Shown: positions 7,279-14,790 of the stretch, piece after piece
Layout: every line of letters starts with the position of its first letter
Numbering within the stretch: position 1 is the stretch's first letter
IMG/VR virus record: IMGVR_UViG_3300023192_004449
Location: 1 to 38,443 of that record
Origin: a virus
DNA: 38,443 bases
Reading direction: 5' to 3' (one strand)
Translations under genes and position numbers: made by a program
Notes under the pieces: generated by a model
The model's database searches: none
The model's input: the letters and a program-made list of their open reading frames with translations, nothing else
Told to the model about the DNA's origin: nothing

Positions 7279-10200
7279 ATGGGTGGTGTTGCTGGTCATA
7301 TGGACCATCTCTACGATAATGATAATTTATCTTTTGGAAAAATGAAAGAAATTCTAGAAGCCGCAGCCAATGCAGAGATGACTACTGAAGAAAAAGTAGA
7401 TGGACAGAATTTATTTCTCTCTTATTCTATCCTAGAAAGAAAAGCCAAAGGTGCAAGAAACAAAGGAAATCTTAAAGCTGGTGGATTAGATGCCGCTGAT
7501 CTAGCAAAAAAGTTTGCCGGCAGAGGCGGAATAGAAAAAGCATTTACCGGCGGCTTTGCAGCGTTTGAGAAGGCCGTAGAAGCTTTATCGGATAAAGAAA
7601 AACTGAAAGTATTTGGGCGTGATGCTGATATCTGGTATAATTCTGAGATTATGGATCCCGGCACTACTGGTGATAAAGACGACCCAGGCTCAATAAATGT
7701 TATCAAATATGATAATAAAACATTGAAAATCCATAGTGTTGGTCATTTTCGGTTTGATAAAAAGACTGGTGAAAACTTTCCTATTCCTCAAGGATCTCTG
7801 GAAATTATTGATAATGCTCTAGAGAGAATGCAAAATCAGTTATCTAATAATAAATTCTCAATTGTTAGAAAAGCTATTATTCAATTACAAAAATTAGAAG
7901 ACGAAGAGGCTTTATCAATAGCTATTTCTAGAATTGATAGACAAATGTCTGATCACGATCTCTCTGATAATTCTACTATGTCAGACTATATGTTCTCTCG
8001 TTTATTAGAGGGAATGGATACCGAGTTGCCGGAAAATACAAAAAGGGAAATTGTTAAGTATCTTTTAAAACTCCCTGGAAATCTTGGTCTGCGAGCACTA
8101 AAAAAAGGATTATCTCCACAAGATCTCCAAGATCTAAATAGCATCATCAATTCTAGAAAAATTCTACTATTGCAAGCTATTGAACCTTTAGAATTAGCTA
8201 TTCATGATTTCTCTGTAGAATTATTGAAAGGCTTGGATAGTGTATTTATTGCTGATACTGATGCTGAAGTTATTCGTTTAAGAGATAACTTAGCCACCGC
8301 AGTTAAAGAAATAACAGCCCGAGGTATTGAAGATCCCGCAGCCATGGAAGTAATGCAAAGGCACCTAAATAAGATTAAGGATTTCTCACAAATTACAACA
8401 CCCGTTGAAGCAGTTGTATTTGATTATGATGGCCATACCTACAAATTCGCCGGAAACTTCTCACCTCTAAATCAGATTTTAGGGATGTTCAAATATAGTG
8501 GAAGATCTGGTAGCACAATAGCTAATGAAAGTATATTTCATGGTAGATCTATTCTAAAGGAAGAAGGGAAAAACATTAAGAGAGAAAAAGCAAAACAATT
8601 TGTTCTCTCACTCCCAAAATTCACTCCAAGCGAGGCGTGGGGTGATCCCAACTCAATGGAAAGAAAACAAATTCAAAAAATCTTTGATACTGTTGGCGGC
8701 GGCGCTACTATTCAAGAAAAACTTCAATTTTTGAATGATAGTGTTGAAAATCCTCGTGGCGGGATTACATCGCCGACGCGAATTATTAGTACTCTTATTC
8801 TGATGGAATCATTAGCAGCCGTTGTCCGAAGTTTCAATTCTGCTTCTGCTGGTTTTGTATTTGAAGGCTTTTTAGCCGCCCTTTTTCGTGGAACCCAAGT
8901 AGCAGAAATAAGTGAAAAAGGTAATTTACCCATTCAAGATTTGATTGCCTTTTCAGAAATTGAGGGTGGGCGCGCAGTCCCAATTAGTCTTAAACTATTA
9001 AACCAAAAAACGAATATAGAAGGAAGTTATACAAATCTTGTTGATTCTTTAGACGAATTTGGACAAATGGTTTATATTGTTACTAGAAAAGATGTAGATA
9101 AACTAGCCTTAGAAAAATTCACATTTACTAGAGATAATTTTATTGATGCCCTTATTGCATCCGCCAAAGGTGGGACAACTAAGGAAGCTGACTTATTTAC
9201 TCTTCCTTCTAAAATTGCTCGTACAACAGATAGTTCTATTAAGAGGCTCAATAAACTAAAGGGTGATGCTAACTGGCCAGAGAAATATAAGCTTCTTCAA
9301 ATGTCTAAAGGCTATAGAAATAGAAAGAAAAAGGCTGCGCCGCCCGAAGAAACTGTAACAGTAACTGACGAAATGCCAGATGGCGAAAATATTGCCCCAC
9401 AGCAATTGGCGGCGAATCGCACCTATACTGTAGAAGAAAACAGGAGACTTCTTGCGGAGGAGATGCTGACAGAAAGTCAAGGTACACAATGGTCTATTAG
9501 TCCCCAACAGTTAAAGAGTATTTCTGGAGTAGTTGATTATGAAACTCTGGGTACATTGCCAATTTCTTCTGAAAGAATTATAGATATCGCAGAACAATAT
9601 ATGGATCATTTGTCGGATACTCTAGCAAATATATTTGAAGCAACAAGTAAACTATCTGAAAATATAAATGATTACTTTACATATCAAGACAGAAGCCAAG
9701 CCATCAGTGCCGGACAAAAAGCGATTGAAGAATCAAAAGTTGTTGCTAATGAGATGACTCAACAGATTTCTAAGGATACTAGCGCTCCAGGGCAACGTAA
9801 TGAATCTGTAGAACACCCAAGTGAACAAAAAGGTAAACGAATTGCATTGTTTCCCGGCAAATTCAAACCACCACACAAAGGTCATTATGAATTTGTAAAT
9901 CAAGTAGCTAAAAGACCTGATGTAGATAAAGTAATGGTTTTGATTAGTCCCGTGGATAAAACAGAGGTATCTGCTGAGGAGTCTCTTGAAATATGGTCTA
10001 AGTTTTTATCTTCCCCGGACGCTTCTCCCAATATAAGCGTAGATATCGCAGACTATAGAAGTCCCGTAACTACGGTATATGAATTTTTAGCTGATCCTGT
10101 AAAGTCAGGACCGAAAGATACTATCCTACTAATCAAGAGCAGTAAGGACGAGGGTGATACCCGTTTTCAGAATGCTAAAACATATGCTGAAAGACACAAC

Positions 10201-10575
10201 CCAGAAGTTTCTATAGAAGAGATAGAAGAAGACCCTGTTACATCTTCTACTGGTGTAGTATTCAGCGCTGAAGACTTACGTGAGTTTATCACTGCAAATA
10301 AAAAAGAAGAATTCCTCAGTTATATGCCCGACAGTGTTGACGGTGAAGAAATTTGGAGAATATTCAAACCAATGGATCAGATTGATTCTGAGATTGACAA
10401 TGCAATAGAAGAAATATCTAGCATGGCTGGTGGAAGCGTTGAAGGATATTCATTACCTCTGGGGTCTACCCCTCTTGGCTCGCCAGGTTATGCTCCGGCT
10501 TCTTTTCCGAAAAAAAGACGCAGAAAAAGCACAAATGCGAAAGTAAGTCGTGGAAAACGTCAAAGACGAAGATAA
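7279..10575 (+). CDS. Large multidomain protein: KxDG N-terminus and HxGH nucleotidyltransferase C-terminus
   Basis: 1098 aa. The N-terminus has EEKVDGQNLFLSY (K39-V-D-G42) then GARNKGNL (58-65), resembling the nucleotide-binding KxDG motif of ATP-dependent ligases; from memory, similar N-termini occur in marine T4-like phages. Around residues 525-575, FVFEGFLAALF followed by IQDLIAF and PISLKLL has the E...D...xxK spacing of restriction-nuclease-like folds (weak inference). At about 853-1000, LFPGKFKPPHKGHYEF is a clear HxGH motif of the NMN/cytidylyl-type nucleotidyltransferases, ending in SSTGVVFSAEDLR. The last 20 residues are strongly basic (KKRRRKST, GKRQRRR). One plausible job is nucleotide or NAD-related transfer, or nucleic-acid end repair. 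Substrate is unknown. Confidence 0.65.
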   Translation: MGGVAGHMDHLYDNDNLSFGKMKEILEAAANAEMTTEEKVDGQNLFLSYSILERKAKGARNKGNLKAGGLDAADLAKKFAGRGGIEKAFTGGFAAFEKAVEALSDKEKLKVFGRDADIWYNSEIMDPGTTGDKDDPGSINVIKYDNKTLKIHSVGHFRFDKKTGENFPIPQGSLEIIDNALERMQNQLSNNKFSIVRKAIIQLQKLEDEEALSIAISRIDRQMSDHDLSDNSTMSDYMFSRLLEGMDTELPENTKREIVKYLLKLPGNLGLRALKKGLSPQDLQDLNSIINSRKILLLQAIEPLELAIHDFSVELLKGLDSVFIADTDAEVIRLRDNLATAVKEITARGIEDPAAMEVMQRHLNKIKDFSQITTPVEAVVFDYDGHTYKFAGNFSPLNQILGMFKYSGRSGSTIANESIFHGRSILKEEGKNIKREKAKQFVLSLPKFTPSEAWGDPNSMERKQIQKIFDTVGGGATIQEKLQFLNDSVENPRGGITSPTRIISTLILMESLAAVVRSFNSASAGFVFEGFLAALFRGTQVAEISEKGNLPIQDLIAFSEIEGGRAVPISLKLLNQKTNIEGSYTNLVDSLDEFGQMVYIVTRKDVDKLALEKFTFTRDNFIDALIASAKGGTTKEADLFTLPSKIARTTDSSIKRLNKLKGDANWPEKYKLLQMSKGYRNRKKKAAPPEETVTVTDEMPDGENIAPQQLAANRTYTVEENRRLLAEEMLTESQGTQWSISPQQLKSISGVVDYETLGTLPISSERIIDIAEQYMDHLSDTLANIFEATSKLSENINDYFTYQDRSQAISAGQKAIEESKVVANEMTQQISKDTSAPGQRNESVEHPSEQKGKRIALFPGKFKPPHKGHYEFVNQVAKRPDVDKVMVLISPVDKTEVSAEESLEIWSKFLSSPDASPNISVDIADYRSPVTTVYEFLADPVKSGPKDTILLIKSSKDEGDTRFQNAKTYAERHNPEVSIEEIEEDPVTSSTGVVFSAEDLREFITANKKEEFLSYMPDSVDGEEIWRIFKPMDQIDSEIDNAIEEISSMAGGSVEGYSLPLGSTPLGSPGYAPASFPKKRRRKSTNAKVSRGKRQRRR

Positions 10576-10595
10576 TTATATAGGATTTTATAAAT

Positions 10596-11390
10596 ATGAT
10601 TAATAGAAAAACACTGATAGCTGAACATCTGATTCGTGAGTATATTCGCGAAAAACTACAAAAACGCCTAAGCGCAATTAATACTCAGGAAAATAAACTA
10701 CGCTCAATTATCAAAGCCTTAATTATAGAGGCTGAAACAGGAACAGAAGAGCCTAGTAGCTATACTGGTATCAATGTTCTAGCTGATCTTTTGAAGAATA
10801 TTATTCCCACCGTTCAAGACGATTATATGATGCTGACAACTTCTAAAGAACAAAGAGATTCTTTCAGGAATCATTTAGTTCACGCAATTAAAGGCTCTTT
10901 ACGGCCAATTGAAATAACCGCTGATGCTGAAGATATGGAACTAGAAGAAAATATAGTATATGAAATTAGAAAAGATTTGTTAACTGAAAAGGTTGTTATT
11001 GATATTGAGGGCGAAGAAGAACCAGATATAAAATCTCTAGAAGATGATTTCATTGATATTGAAGAGAAAGAAGATGAATTTATCCAGATAGAAGACCAAA
11101 ATGAAACAGGCAGAAACTTTGCTGCCGACACTTTTAAGAGAGTTGAAAAACAGATTATTGATGCTTACGACATGTTGGCGGATAATCAGGACCGTGATTT
11201 ATTTTATGATTATCTTATCACAAATTTGCTTCTGTACTTTGATAAATTTGAGGACGACCTAGCATATGTTCTCCCAGATGTGACCACTCCAAAATATGAA
11301 GAAGAGAAAGAGAAGGAAGATATCAGCGACGCCGAGGCGCTGGCGGCCGAAGAAGCAGGAGAAGAGTTTGATCTAGATTTAGAAGTTTAA
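10596..11390 (+). CDS. Acidic hypothetical protein following the 1098-aa gene
   Basis: 264 aa, 20 bases after the preceding stop, with AGGA 10 bases before the ATG. The N-terminal 100 residues are helical and mildly basic (LIREYIREKLQKRL). From about residue 110 on the protein is very acidic, with blocks such as EDDFIDIEEKEDEFIQIED and a C-terminal EEAGEEFDLDLEV. No enzymatic motif, signal or membrane segment is seen. Acidic tails like this are common in phage scaffold and chaperone-type proteins, but no family is recognised. TATAAATA (10589-10596) overlaps its start codon and cannot be its promoter in any usual geometry. It is the last gene before the tmRNA region. Confidence 0.55.
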   Translation: MINRKTLIAEHLIREYIREKLQKRLSAINTQENKLRSIIKALIIEAETGTEEPSSYTGINVLADLLKNIIPTVQDDYMMLTTSKEQRDSFRNHLVHAIKGSLRPIEITADAEDMELEENIVYEIRKDLLTEKVVIDIEGEEEPDIKSLEDDFIDIEEKEDEFIQIEDQNETGRNFAADTFKRVEKQIIDAYDMLADNQDRDLFYDYLITNLLLYFDKFEDDLAYVLPDVTTPKYEEEKEKEDISDAEALAAEEAGEEFDLDLEV

Positions 11391-11496
11391 CTTTTTTAAC
11401 TTTTTAACTTAACACTTTTTCTTTAACTATTATACTGCTATTGTTAGCTTTCAAAACTCTAATAGCTCTTGCTAGCAATTTATGAAGGTAAATAAA
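11391..11496. other. Non-coding T-rich leader region upstream of the tmRNA promoter
   Basis: No gene is seen. It opens with three near-repeats of TTTTTAACTT-like sequence (11391-11421), then a 9-bp inverted repeat with one G-U pair, ATTGTTAGC (11440-11448) and GCTAGCAAT (11471-11479), around a 22-base loop. Without a T-run after the stem it is not a convincing terminator. Confidence 0.5.
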
Positions 11497-11525
11497 TTGA
11501 CAAGTTATACGTTATATTGTATAGT
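11497..11525 (+). promoter_or_regulatory. Sigma70-type promoter for the tmRNA
   Basis: TTGACA (11497-11502, perfect -35), a 17-base spacer and TATAGT (11520-11525, one mismatch to TATAAT) form the strongest promoter match I found in the window. Transcription would start near 11532, about 11 bases before the mature tmRNA 5' end, leaving a short leader for RNase P to remove. It implies transcription by the unmodified host polymerase, possibly from early infection. Confidence 0.8.
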
Positions 11526-11542
11526 ATTCATAACATAACAAT

Positions 11543-11866
11543 GGGGGTAACCGGCATTGATTGATAGGGAAATAGAAAAGGTGCAAGGGTGAGGGAAGCG
11601 TGGCTCACTAAAAACGCTTAACAACATAATCGCAAATGACGATTTTAAAATGGAGATGGCGGCTTAAAAAGCTGACCCCTCTTGAGGCGGTGGCAGCCAA
11701 TAAACAGAAAGCCGCATTGTGTGTCTTGAGTGCTTTTGATTGTTTTAGCCGCAATAAAACGATCTAGTCAAGTGGTCTGTCCGACGAAAAAAACAGTTCT
11801 AACCTTGTGAATGACCTTTTTATGGAACTAGACAAGACGGGAGTTCAATTCTCCCTACCTCCACCA
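11543..11866 (+). ncRNA. ssrA: Transfer-messenger RNA (tmRNA), phage-encoded
   Basis: The RNA is 324 nt. The 5' GGGGGTA (11543-11549) pairs with TACCTCC (11856-11862) across all seven acceptor positions with one G-U wobble, followed by A and an encoded CCA. The T arm is GGGAG-TTCAATT-CTCCC (11839-11855). A long P2 helix is visible as AAAAGGT near 11576 against ACCTTTTT near 11814. Pseudoknot PK1 is clear: GTGAG (11589-11593) with CTCAC (11604-11608), interlocked with AAGCG (11596-11600) and CGCTT (11615-11619). Twelve bases later the tag frame starts. tmRNA with SmpB frees ribosomes stalled on broken mRNA and adds a degradation tag. No smpB gene is seen here, so it would use the host protein. 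It has its own promoter and terminator. Confidence 0.95.
11632..11667 (+). other. tmRNA proteolysis-tag reading frame
   Basis: Resume codon GCA at 11632, then a frame coding ANDDFKMEMAA and TAA. The context TAATCGCAAATGACGA closely follows the E. coli TAGTCGCAAACGACGA. The AND start is typical of bacterial tags. The end is MAA rather than the usual LAA recognised by ClpXP, and the middle is FKMEM instead of ENYAL. Confidence 0.92.
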
Positions 11867-11887
11867 GCCGCCTCCGGGCGGCTTTTT
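11867..11887 (+). terminator. Intrinsic terminator of the tmRNA
   Basis: GCCGCC (11867-11872), loop TCCG, GGCGGC (11877-11882), then TTTTT (11883-11887). It begins immediately after the encoded CCA, so the primary transcript needs only 3' trimming. The tmRNA is thus a self-contained transcription unit. Confidence 0.92.
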
Positions 11888-11933
11888 CCTTACGGGAACA
11901 ACTACATATTAATATACAGAAGGGGGTCATAAA

Positions 11934-13235
11934 TTGACCAAAGTAATATTATTAGACACAAACGTTTTACTTACTGAAGTTCGCTCAATATTAGCTTTCG
12001 GAAAAAGCAACATCGCTATTCCAACAATTGTATTAGATGAGATAGACAAACATAAACACAGGCAGGATACTCCTGGTCTAAACGCCCGAATTACAAACAA
12101 ATTCTTAGACAAATTACGTTCAAAGGGAAGCCTTATACGAGGAGTCCCTCTTGGCAAAGACAAGGGGAAGCTTTTTGTAGCACAATTTAAAAATCATTAT
12201 TTGCCCGAGGGAATGAACCCAACAGATTCAGACAATAAAATTATAGCCACGGCTCTAAAACTCATATCCGAAGGGTGTGATCTGACTGTTGTTTCACGAG
12301 ATATCAACATGAGAGTTAAATGTGATTCATTTGGAATTGCCTGTGAAGACTATCAACCAGAAAAAGTTATTAGCTCTGTCAAAAACCTATATGATGGCTG
12401 TACTACACTTAAGGTAAAGGAAGATATTATAAATCAATTTTATAATGGAATCCCAATCACCATACCAGAGGACGTTGGTCTCTTCCCCAATCAATTTGTA
12501 GTTCTCCAGAGTGATACTAGTACAAAATCAGCACTTTGCGGTTTTAAGAATCACAATAATCCTCTGAAAAAATTGAATAAATACAAGAATATATGGGGCT
12601 TATCCGCTAAAAATAAAGAACAGGAGTTTGCAATGAATCTCCTTTTTGATAAAGATATCCAGATTGTATCTATGACCGGCCCGGCCGGCACTGGAAAAAC
12701 TCTTCTGGCGGCCGCATGTGGTTTGGAACAGGTGATTAGTACTAGTAAAAATTCTGGTGGTTATGACAAGTTGATCATTACACGACCCGTGCAGCCTATG
12801 GGCAGAGATATCGGCTTTTTGCCTGGAACTATAGAAGAGAAGATGGCCCCATGGATTGCACCCTTACGAGATAATTTAGAACATCTATACGGTGATCGTA
12901 TGGCGCTTGATATTCAGATGGAACAGGGAATTATTGAGATAGAAGCAATGACTTTCATCCGTGGAAGATCAATATCAAATGCTTTCATCATCGTAGATGA
13001 AGCTCAAAACTTAACAGCACACGAACTTAAGACTATAATTACAAGGGTAGGACACGGTACAAAGATTGTCTTAACGGGAGATGTCCAACAGATAGACAAT
13101 TCCTATGTTGACGCTGTTTCAAATGGACTTACCTATGCTGTGGAGAAATTTAAAAACTATGAAATTTCTGGGCACGTTACTTTATATAAAGGTGAGCGAT
13201 CCAAACTTGCTACACTAGCAGCGAAGATATTATGA
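11934..13235 (+). CDS. phoH: PIN-PhoH fusion ATPase
   Basis: 433 aa from a TTG start with AAGGGGG about 7 bases upstream. Residues 1-140 form a PIN ribonuclease domain with the acidic set D8 (LLDTNVLL), E36 (VLDEIDKH), D98/D100 and D123 (SRDINM). Residues about 225-433 are the PhoH P-loop ATPase/helicase: Walker A GPAGTGKT (249-256), RPVQPMGRDIGFLPG, Walker B FIIVDEAQN (351-359) and sensor-like LTGDVQQID. This is the PhoH2-type layout, thought to couple RNA unwinding to cleavage. phoH genes are common in marine T4-like phages, though their benefit to the phage is unsettled. The stop overlaps the next ATG (ATGA) within a 36-bp tandem duplication. No clear promoter lies between it and the tmRNA terminator. 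Confidence 0.9.
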   Translation: MTKVILLDTNVLLTEVRSILAFGKSNIAIPTIVLDEIDKHKHRQDTPGLNARITNKFLDKLRSKGSLIRGVPLGKDKGKLFVAQFKNHYLPEGMNPTDSDNKIIATALKLISEGCDLTVVSRDINMRVKCDSFGIACEDYQPEKVISSVKNLYDGCTTLKVKEDIINQFYNGIPITIPEDVGLFPNQFVVLQSDTSTKSALCGFKNHNNPLKKLNKYKNIWGLSAKNKEQEFAMNLLFDKDIQIVSMTGPAGTGKTLLAAACGLEQVISTSKNSGGYDKLIITRPVQPMGRDIGFLPGTIEEKMAPWIAPLRDNLEHLYGDRMALDIQMEQGIIEIEAMTFIRGRSISNAFIIVDEAQNLTAHELKTIITRVGHGTKIVLTGDVQQIDNSYVDAVSNGLTYAVEKFKNYEISGHVTLYKGERSKLATLAAKIL

Positions 13236-13285
13236 GAGATTATATTCTAACTAGCAGCGAAGATATTATTAGAGATTATATTCTA
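13214..13285 (+). repeat. 36-bp tandem duplication across the phoH stop / next-gene start
   Basis: Copy 1 (13214-13249) and copy 2 (13250-13285) are identical except for one base: G at 13234, T at 13270. In copy 1 that base completes the ATGA that ends phoH and starts the metallopeptidase gene. In copy 2 the change makes ATG into ATT, so the second copy is read as codons 7-18 of the downstream protein, giving the repeat RDYIL...SEDIIRDYIL. Confidence 0.95.
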
Positions 13286-13927
13286 GAAACTATCAAAGAC
13301 ACCACCCGCCATTTTAGATTTGGCGGCATTGTCGTAAATCAGATAGAGCCGGCAGAAGAAGGAGTAGATTTCTCCCCAGTGTTTATAGCAGTTGAGGAAA
13401 AGTTCCCCTCACACTATTTCAGTAAATTGGAAGGCGTTGAAATAGCTCACCGCGCAGAGTTTGATGATAGAAATATCTCAGCCTTGTATAGTAATAATTG
13501 GCTATTTCTTAGTAATAAGCAAGAGGGAATCACTGATTTACTTGATGATTTGGTCCACGAAATGGCTCATCATATAGAAACAATCTATAAAGAAGAAGTC
13601 TATGGAGATAATGATCTAGCCTCTGAATTTTTAAAAAAGAGAAAAATGCTCGAGCAGGAACTTAAGTCGGAAGGGTATTGGACTAAAGAATACAACTTCA
13701 AAAATATTAAATATAGTAAAGGGCTAGATACATTCCTATACAATAGAGTCGGGAAGAACATGTTAAGAACGTGTACAACAGGTGTCTTTATTAGACCTTA
13801 TGCCTCCGTTTCCCTCCGAGAATACTTTGCTACAGGTTTTGAAGCATATTATATGGGAAAAAAAGAAATACTTTTCAAAATCAGCCCAGTGTTGTATAAT
13901 AAAATAGAGAACCTACACAATCTCTAA
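13232..13927 (+). CDS. Putative zinc metallopeptidase (HExxH)
   Basis: 231 aa. LVHEMAHHIE contains HExxH at residues 109-113, the zinc-binding and catalytic helix of gluzincin/metzincin peptidases. A later helix, LREYFATGFEAYYMG (about 195-209), offers E197 or E204 as third zinc ligand, a pattern seen where a family puts the Glu in an 'E-x-FA-x-x-F/E' helix. No signal peptide is seen, so it acts in the cytoplasm or the virion. The N-terminus carries an internal repeat (MRDYIL, IRDYIL) from a 36-bp duplication. It is translationally coupled to phoH by ATGA. Substrate and family are not identified; a motif-only match keeps confidence moderate. Confidence 0.6.
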   Translation: MRDYILTSSEDIIRDYILETIKDTTRHFRFGGIVVNQIEPAEEGVDFSPVFIAVEEKFPSHYFSKLEGVEIAHRAEFDDRNISALYSNNWLFLSNKQEGITDLLDDLVHEMAHHIETIYKEEVYGDNDLASEFLKKRKMLEQELKSEGYWTKEYNFKNIKYSKGLDTFLYNRVGKNMLRTCTTGVFIRPYASVSLREYFATGFEAYYMGKKEILFKISPVLYNKIENLHNL

Positions 13928-13941
13928 GAAAGAGAAAAAAA

Positions 13942-14781
13942 TTGGTCGGCAAACATATTTCCTACTCCGAGTGGAAGAACTGGCATATATGCCCTCACTA
14001 CCACAAACTCACCTACATTGATAAAGTAACTCAGTTCCAAGGCAACATTTTTACAGCCTTTGGCAAAGCCCTTCATACGGTTTGTGAACTTACTTTGACG
14101 TCCCCCGAAAAGTACCGGGAGACGGGTGCGATAGATGCGCTAGTTAAAGAGCAGTTTTTGAAAGAACTCAACGCTCTGCCCGAGAGTGAGCAGCAAAGAG
14201 CTAAACGCGATTTTAAACTCAAAGAGTGGCTTGTAAGTGGCTTGGAAATCGTTCCCGACCTTTACCGTTGCCTGACCGAGAAGTTCGGCAAGCTGGGTGA
14301 AGATTGGGAGGTGCTCAAAGCAGAGGAACAACTCTACGAGCCCATCACAGAATTCACGGAAGCAGAAAAAAACTTTAAAGGCTTTATTGACCTCGTGGTC
14401 ATGTCCAAAAAAGACAACAAGGTACACCTGATTGACTGGAAGACCTGCTCATGGGGATGGAGGCGTGAAAAGAAGAGCGACACCATCCTTGCTTATCAGT
14501 TGGTTTACTATAAACACTTCTGGTCTCGGAAGTATGATGTAAACCCCAAAGATGTGGATTGTCACTTCGTTTTATTGAAGCGAACAGCCAAGGCTGGGAA
14601 GAAGGCGGAGTTCGTGCGGGTGACGGCAGCGAAAAAAAGAACAACAGATGCCCTTAACGCTTTAACAAAAGCACTGCATAATATTAACAAACAGAATTAC
14701 ATTAAAAACCGTAATGCCTGCACAAATTGTAAAGACCGATTCGGAACTTGTGAATTTTATCAGACGCCCCATTGTTTATAG
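13942..14781 (+). CDS. PD-(D/E)XK nuclease with Cas4/RecB-like Fe-S cysteines
   Basis: 279 aa from a TTG start with only a weak purine-rich site upstream; no better start is seen. Motifs run in RecB-family order: C17 (WHICPHYHKL), H45 (FGKALHTVCE), D149 (FKGFIDLVV), D164-W-K166 (HLIDWKTC), Q185 (AYQLVYY), and C-terminal C260, C263 and C270 (CTNCKDRFGTC). Four such cysteines hold a 4Fe-4S cluster in Cas4 and AddB nucleases, which cut or resect DNA ends. A recombination or host-DNA degradation role is likely. GC is about 49% (147 of 300 bases in 14041-14340), clearly above the roughly 30-35% of sampled lines on either side, suggesting recent transfer. Confidence 0.8.
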   Translation: MVGKHISYSEWKNWHICPHYHKLTYIDKVTQFQGNIFTAFGKALHTVCELTLTSPEKYRETGAIDALVKEQFLKELNALPESEQQRAKRDFKLKEWLVSGLEIVPDLYRCLTEKFGKLGEDWEVLKAEEQLYEPITEFTEAEKNFKGFIDLVVMSKKDNKVHLIDWKTCSWGWRREKKSDTILAYQLVYYKHFWSRKYDVNPKDVDCHFVLLKRTAKAGKKAEFVRVTAAKKRTTDALNALTKALHNINKQNYIKNRNACTNCKDRFGTCEFYQTPHCL

Positions 14782-14790
14782 GAGAGGACA

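Noticed and set aside
10589-10596. Perfect TATAAATA, the T4-type late promoter core
   Set aside because: It overlaps the start codon at 10596, so transcription would begin inside the gene. The same octamer also appears inside coding sequence (2391-2398, for example), as expected by chance in AT-rich DNA.
11440-11479. Inverted repeat upstream of the tmRNA promoter as a terminator
   Set aside because: The loop is 22 bases long and no T-run follows the stem.
11850-11890. tmRNA 3' end as an integration (att) site
   Set aside because: tmRNA genes are common integration targets, but no integrase gene and no second copy of the 3' end are seen in the window.
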